A DNA stretch of 14,551 nt from Promethearchaeota archaeon (GTDB taxonomy: Archaea; Asgardarchaeota; Lokiarchaeia; Sigyniarchaeales; SOKP01), in assembly GCA_030615145.1 (NCBI GenBank), contig JAUWZT010000059.1, forward strand, positions 1-14,551. The letters are read 5' to 3'. This document shows, piece by piece, positions 13,278-14,551 of the stretch. Positions within the stretch are counted from its first letter, which is position 1. Every line of letters begins with the position of its first letter. Both the position numbers and the translations under genes were made by a program. A model generated the notes under the pieces. The model saw only the letters and a list, made by a program, of their open reading frames with translations, ran no database searches and was not told where the DNA came from.

Positions 13278-14551
13278 TTGCCAAGTCCAAGAAAAAAAAA
13301 GCCTATTGATGACAAACAAAAATCTCTTTTTTCTTTCGTCGAAGAAGCACAACCTCAAACGAGAAAAATAGAACATGGCATTAAAAAGCAAGATGATTCT
13401 AAAGAAAAAGAGGTGATAGAGGTGGAGCAAACTAAAACGGGACCGGAGTCAAAGAAAGCTCCACAAAAACTCTTTTTCAAAACAAAAAGCCATAATTTTG
13501 GTTTAAAAGAAGGTAATATTCCCTTACAAAAGGTTCAAAGAGAATCTGTAAGTTCGAAATACCTTAGATATTTAATTGAAAAGGGAGCCATCGTCGAAAA
13601 TTTAGAAAGAGGTTTACTTTTAGATGTGGATTATGATGGAGGTCAAAATAAAGCTTACTGTAAATTTTACGATTTGGATAACGACGATATCAAGATATGG
13701 ATAGATACCACCGACCACGAGCCTTATTGCTTAAGCAAAGAACCAATTTCAGTATTAGAAAAATTAACTTACTTAGAAAAAACAGGGAAAACGAATAAAC
13801 TTGTTGCTTACCAAGGATTTAAAAGGTTCGAAGAAATAAAGCGTTTTGAACTACTTAGCGATAAAGAGATAACTATAACGAAGATATATGGCAAGACGCC
13901 TATAGATATAGGAGGTTCTGGAACGAACATCAAAAATATCTTAGGGGAAAACGAAATAAAAGCGTGGGAAGCAGACATAAGATACCATTTAAATTATATT
14001 TTTGATAGACAATTAATTCCCGGATTAATTTATCGAATTAATAACGGAAAACTTGAAAAGATTGATTATCAAGAAAGCACAGAAGAAACTAAAAAATTAG
14101 CAGGCGAATTAAAAGATATATTTAAAAATGAAGCACCTGAAATGCGAGAATTTTCTGAGAAATTTATAGACATTTTCCTTACGCCAATTCCCGATGTGAA
14201 ACGATTAGCGCTGGATATTGAAGTTAAAGTGGGAAAAAGAGATTATATGATTCCCGACCCTCGCCTTGCTAAGCGAGAAATAATTAGCATATCATTTGTG
14301 GCTTCTGACGGTTTAAAATTGGTATATATATTAGAGCGTGAAGGTTTTAGTTTCAATAAACTCCATGAAAGTTTTCCTAACGATGCTAAATTATTTTTCT
14401 TTAAAACCGAAAAGGAGTTGTTGATTGAAAGCTTTAGAATTTTGTGGGATTACCCTGTAGTTATTACTTTCAATGGAGATAATTTTGATTTAAGTTACAT
14501 GTTTCACAGAGCAGAGAAATTAAAAATTGATAGAGATTTAAATCCAATTCA
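13278..14551 (+). CDS. polB: Family B DNA polymerase, N-terminal part (runs off right edge)
   Basis: An open frame of 424 codons to the window edge. Residues 1-75 are a charged, low-complexity extension. From ~95 the archaeal PolB N-terminal domain follows, including ADIRYHLNYIFDRQLIPG (232-249). The 3'-5' exonuclease domain begins with ExoI LALDIEV (Asp313, Glu315) and ExoII ITFNGDNFDLSYM (Asn399, Asp404). The key proofreading residues seen so far are intact. The polymerase palm, ExoIII and C-terminus lie outside the window. It is a replicative or repair DNA polymerase. I chose the TTG at 13278; the frame is open only 21 bases further, with a second TTG at 13266. QKSLFSFV at 14-21 resembles a PCNA-binding PIP box, an unusual place for archaeal PolB, where PIP boxes usually lie at the C-terminus. 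Confidence 0.92.
   Translation, partial: MPSPRKKKPIDDKQKSLFSFVEEAQPQTRKIEHGIKKQDDSKEKEVIEVEQTKTGPESKKAPQKLFFKTKSHNFGLKEGNIPLQKVQRESVSSKYLRYLIEKGAIVENLERGLLLDVDYDGGQNKAYCKFYDLDNDDIKIWIDTTDHEPYCLSKEPISVLEKLTYLEKTGKTNKLVAYQGFKRFEEIKRFELLSDKEITITKIYGKTPIDIGGSGTNIKNILGENEIKAWEADIRYHLNYIFDRQLIPGLIYRINNGKLEKIDYQESTEETKKLAGELKDIFKNEAPEMREFSEKFIDIFLTPIPDVKRLALDIEVKVGKRDYMIPDPRLAKREIISISFVASDGLKLVYILEREGFSFNKLHESFPNDAKLFFFKTEKELLIESFRILWDYPVVITFNGDNFDLSYMFHRAEKLKIDRDLNPI

Noticed and set aside
13248..13430. 60-codon minus-strand frame at the polymerase start
   Set aside because: It is antisense to the Lys-rich coding start of the DNA polymerase, rich in Phe and Leu as expected from the complement of A-rich codons, and lacks a ribosome site.
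1..14551. CRISPR array, insertion sequence, integrase or toxin-antitoxin pair
   Set aside because: No spaced direct repeats, no terminal inverted repeats with a transposase, and no integrase or toxin-like pair was found anywhere in the window.

Overview
The window is AT-rich DNA that reads as archaeal. It carries a tRNA-Thr(UGU) with an intron after position 37 and U73, TATA-like boxes about 25-35 bases ahead of genes, several GTG/TTG starts with little or no leader, an archaeal-type family B DNA polymerase, a TldD/TldE pair and a UPF0251 (DUF134) regulator. Base composition and gene style suggest a Promethearchaeota (Asgard, Lokiarchaeia-like) genome. That placement is inference, because no taxonomic marker was searched.

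Layout. At 1-784 (minus) is the N-terminal part of a multi-spanning membrane protein that runs off the left edge; its upstream region holds two matched palindromes 20 bp apart. At 912-2231 (minus) is a GH4 NAD/Mn-dependent glycosidase. Between it and 2655 lies a non-coding stretch with a TATA box, three mutually pairing 7-mers and a long hairpin, which looks like a switchable leader or small RNA. It precedes a 58-aa acidic protein gene with a perfect Shine-Dalgarno. At 2846-4030 (minus) is a PLP aminotransferase resembling LL-diaminopimelate aminotransferase.

From 4316 on the plus strand come a DUF134 HTH/zinc-ribbon protein and two tandem paralogous proteins. Each paralog fuses a winged-helix-like N-terminus to a Cys-rich module and a 2x[4Fe-4S] ferredoxin domain. 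Convergent to these (minus strand) are a hotdog acyl-CoA thioesterase and a YunD-like 5'-nucleotidase-family phosphoesterase, 5 nt apart. The intron-containing tRNA-Thr follows, also on minus. Two small unassigned plus-strand genes, a Cys-rich 60-aa protein and a ~115-aa protein, sit at 9479-10194.

At 10219-13040 (minus) is a translationally coupled tldD-tldE operon encoding the two-subunit TldD/E metalloprotease. A divergent intergenic region with a palindrome at the tldD promoter separates it from the 5' part of a family B DNA polymerase gene (13278 to the right edge). That gene has a TTG start and a Lys-rich N-terminal extension containing a PIP-box-like motif.

The window is mostly housekeeping and metabolic genes. 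The least explained parts are the switch-like leader at 2440-2569, the twin operators at 827-861 and the tandem regulator-like iron-sulfur proteins.
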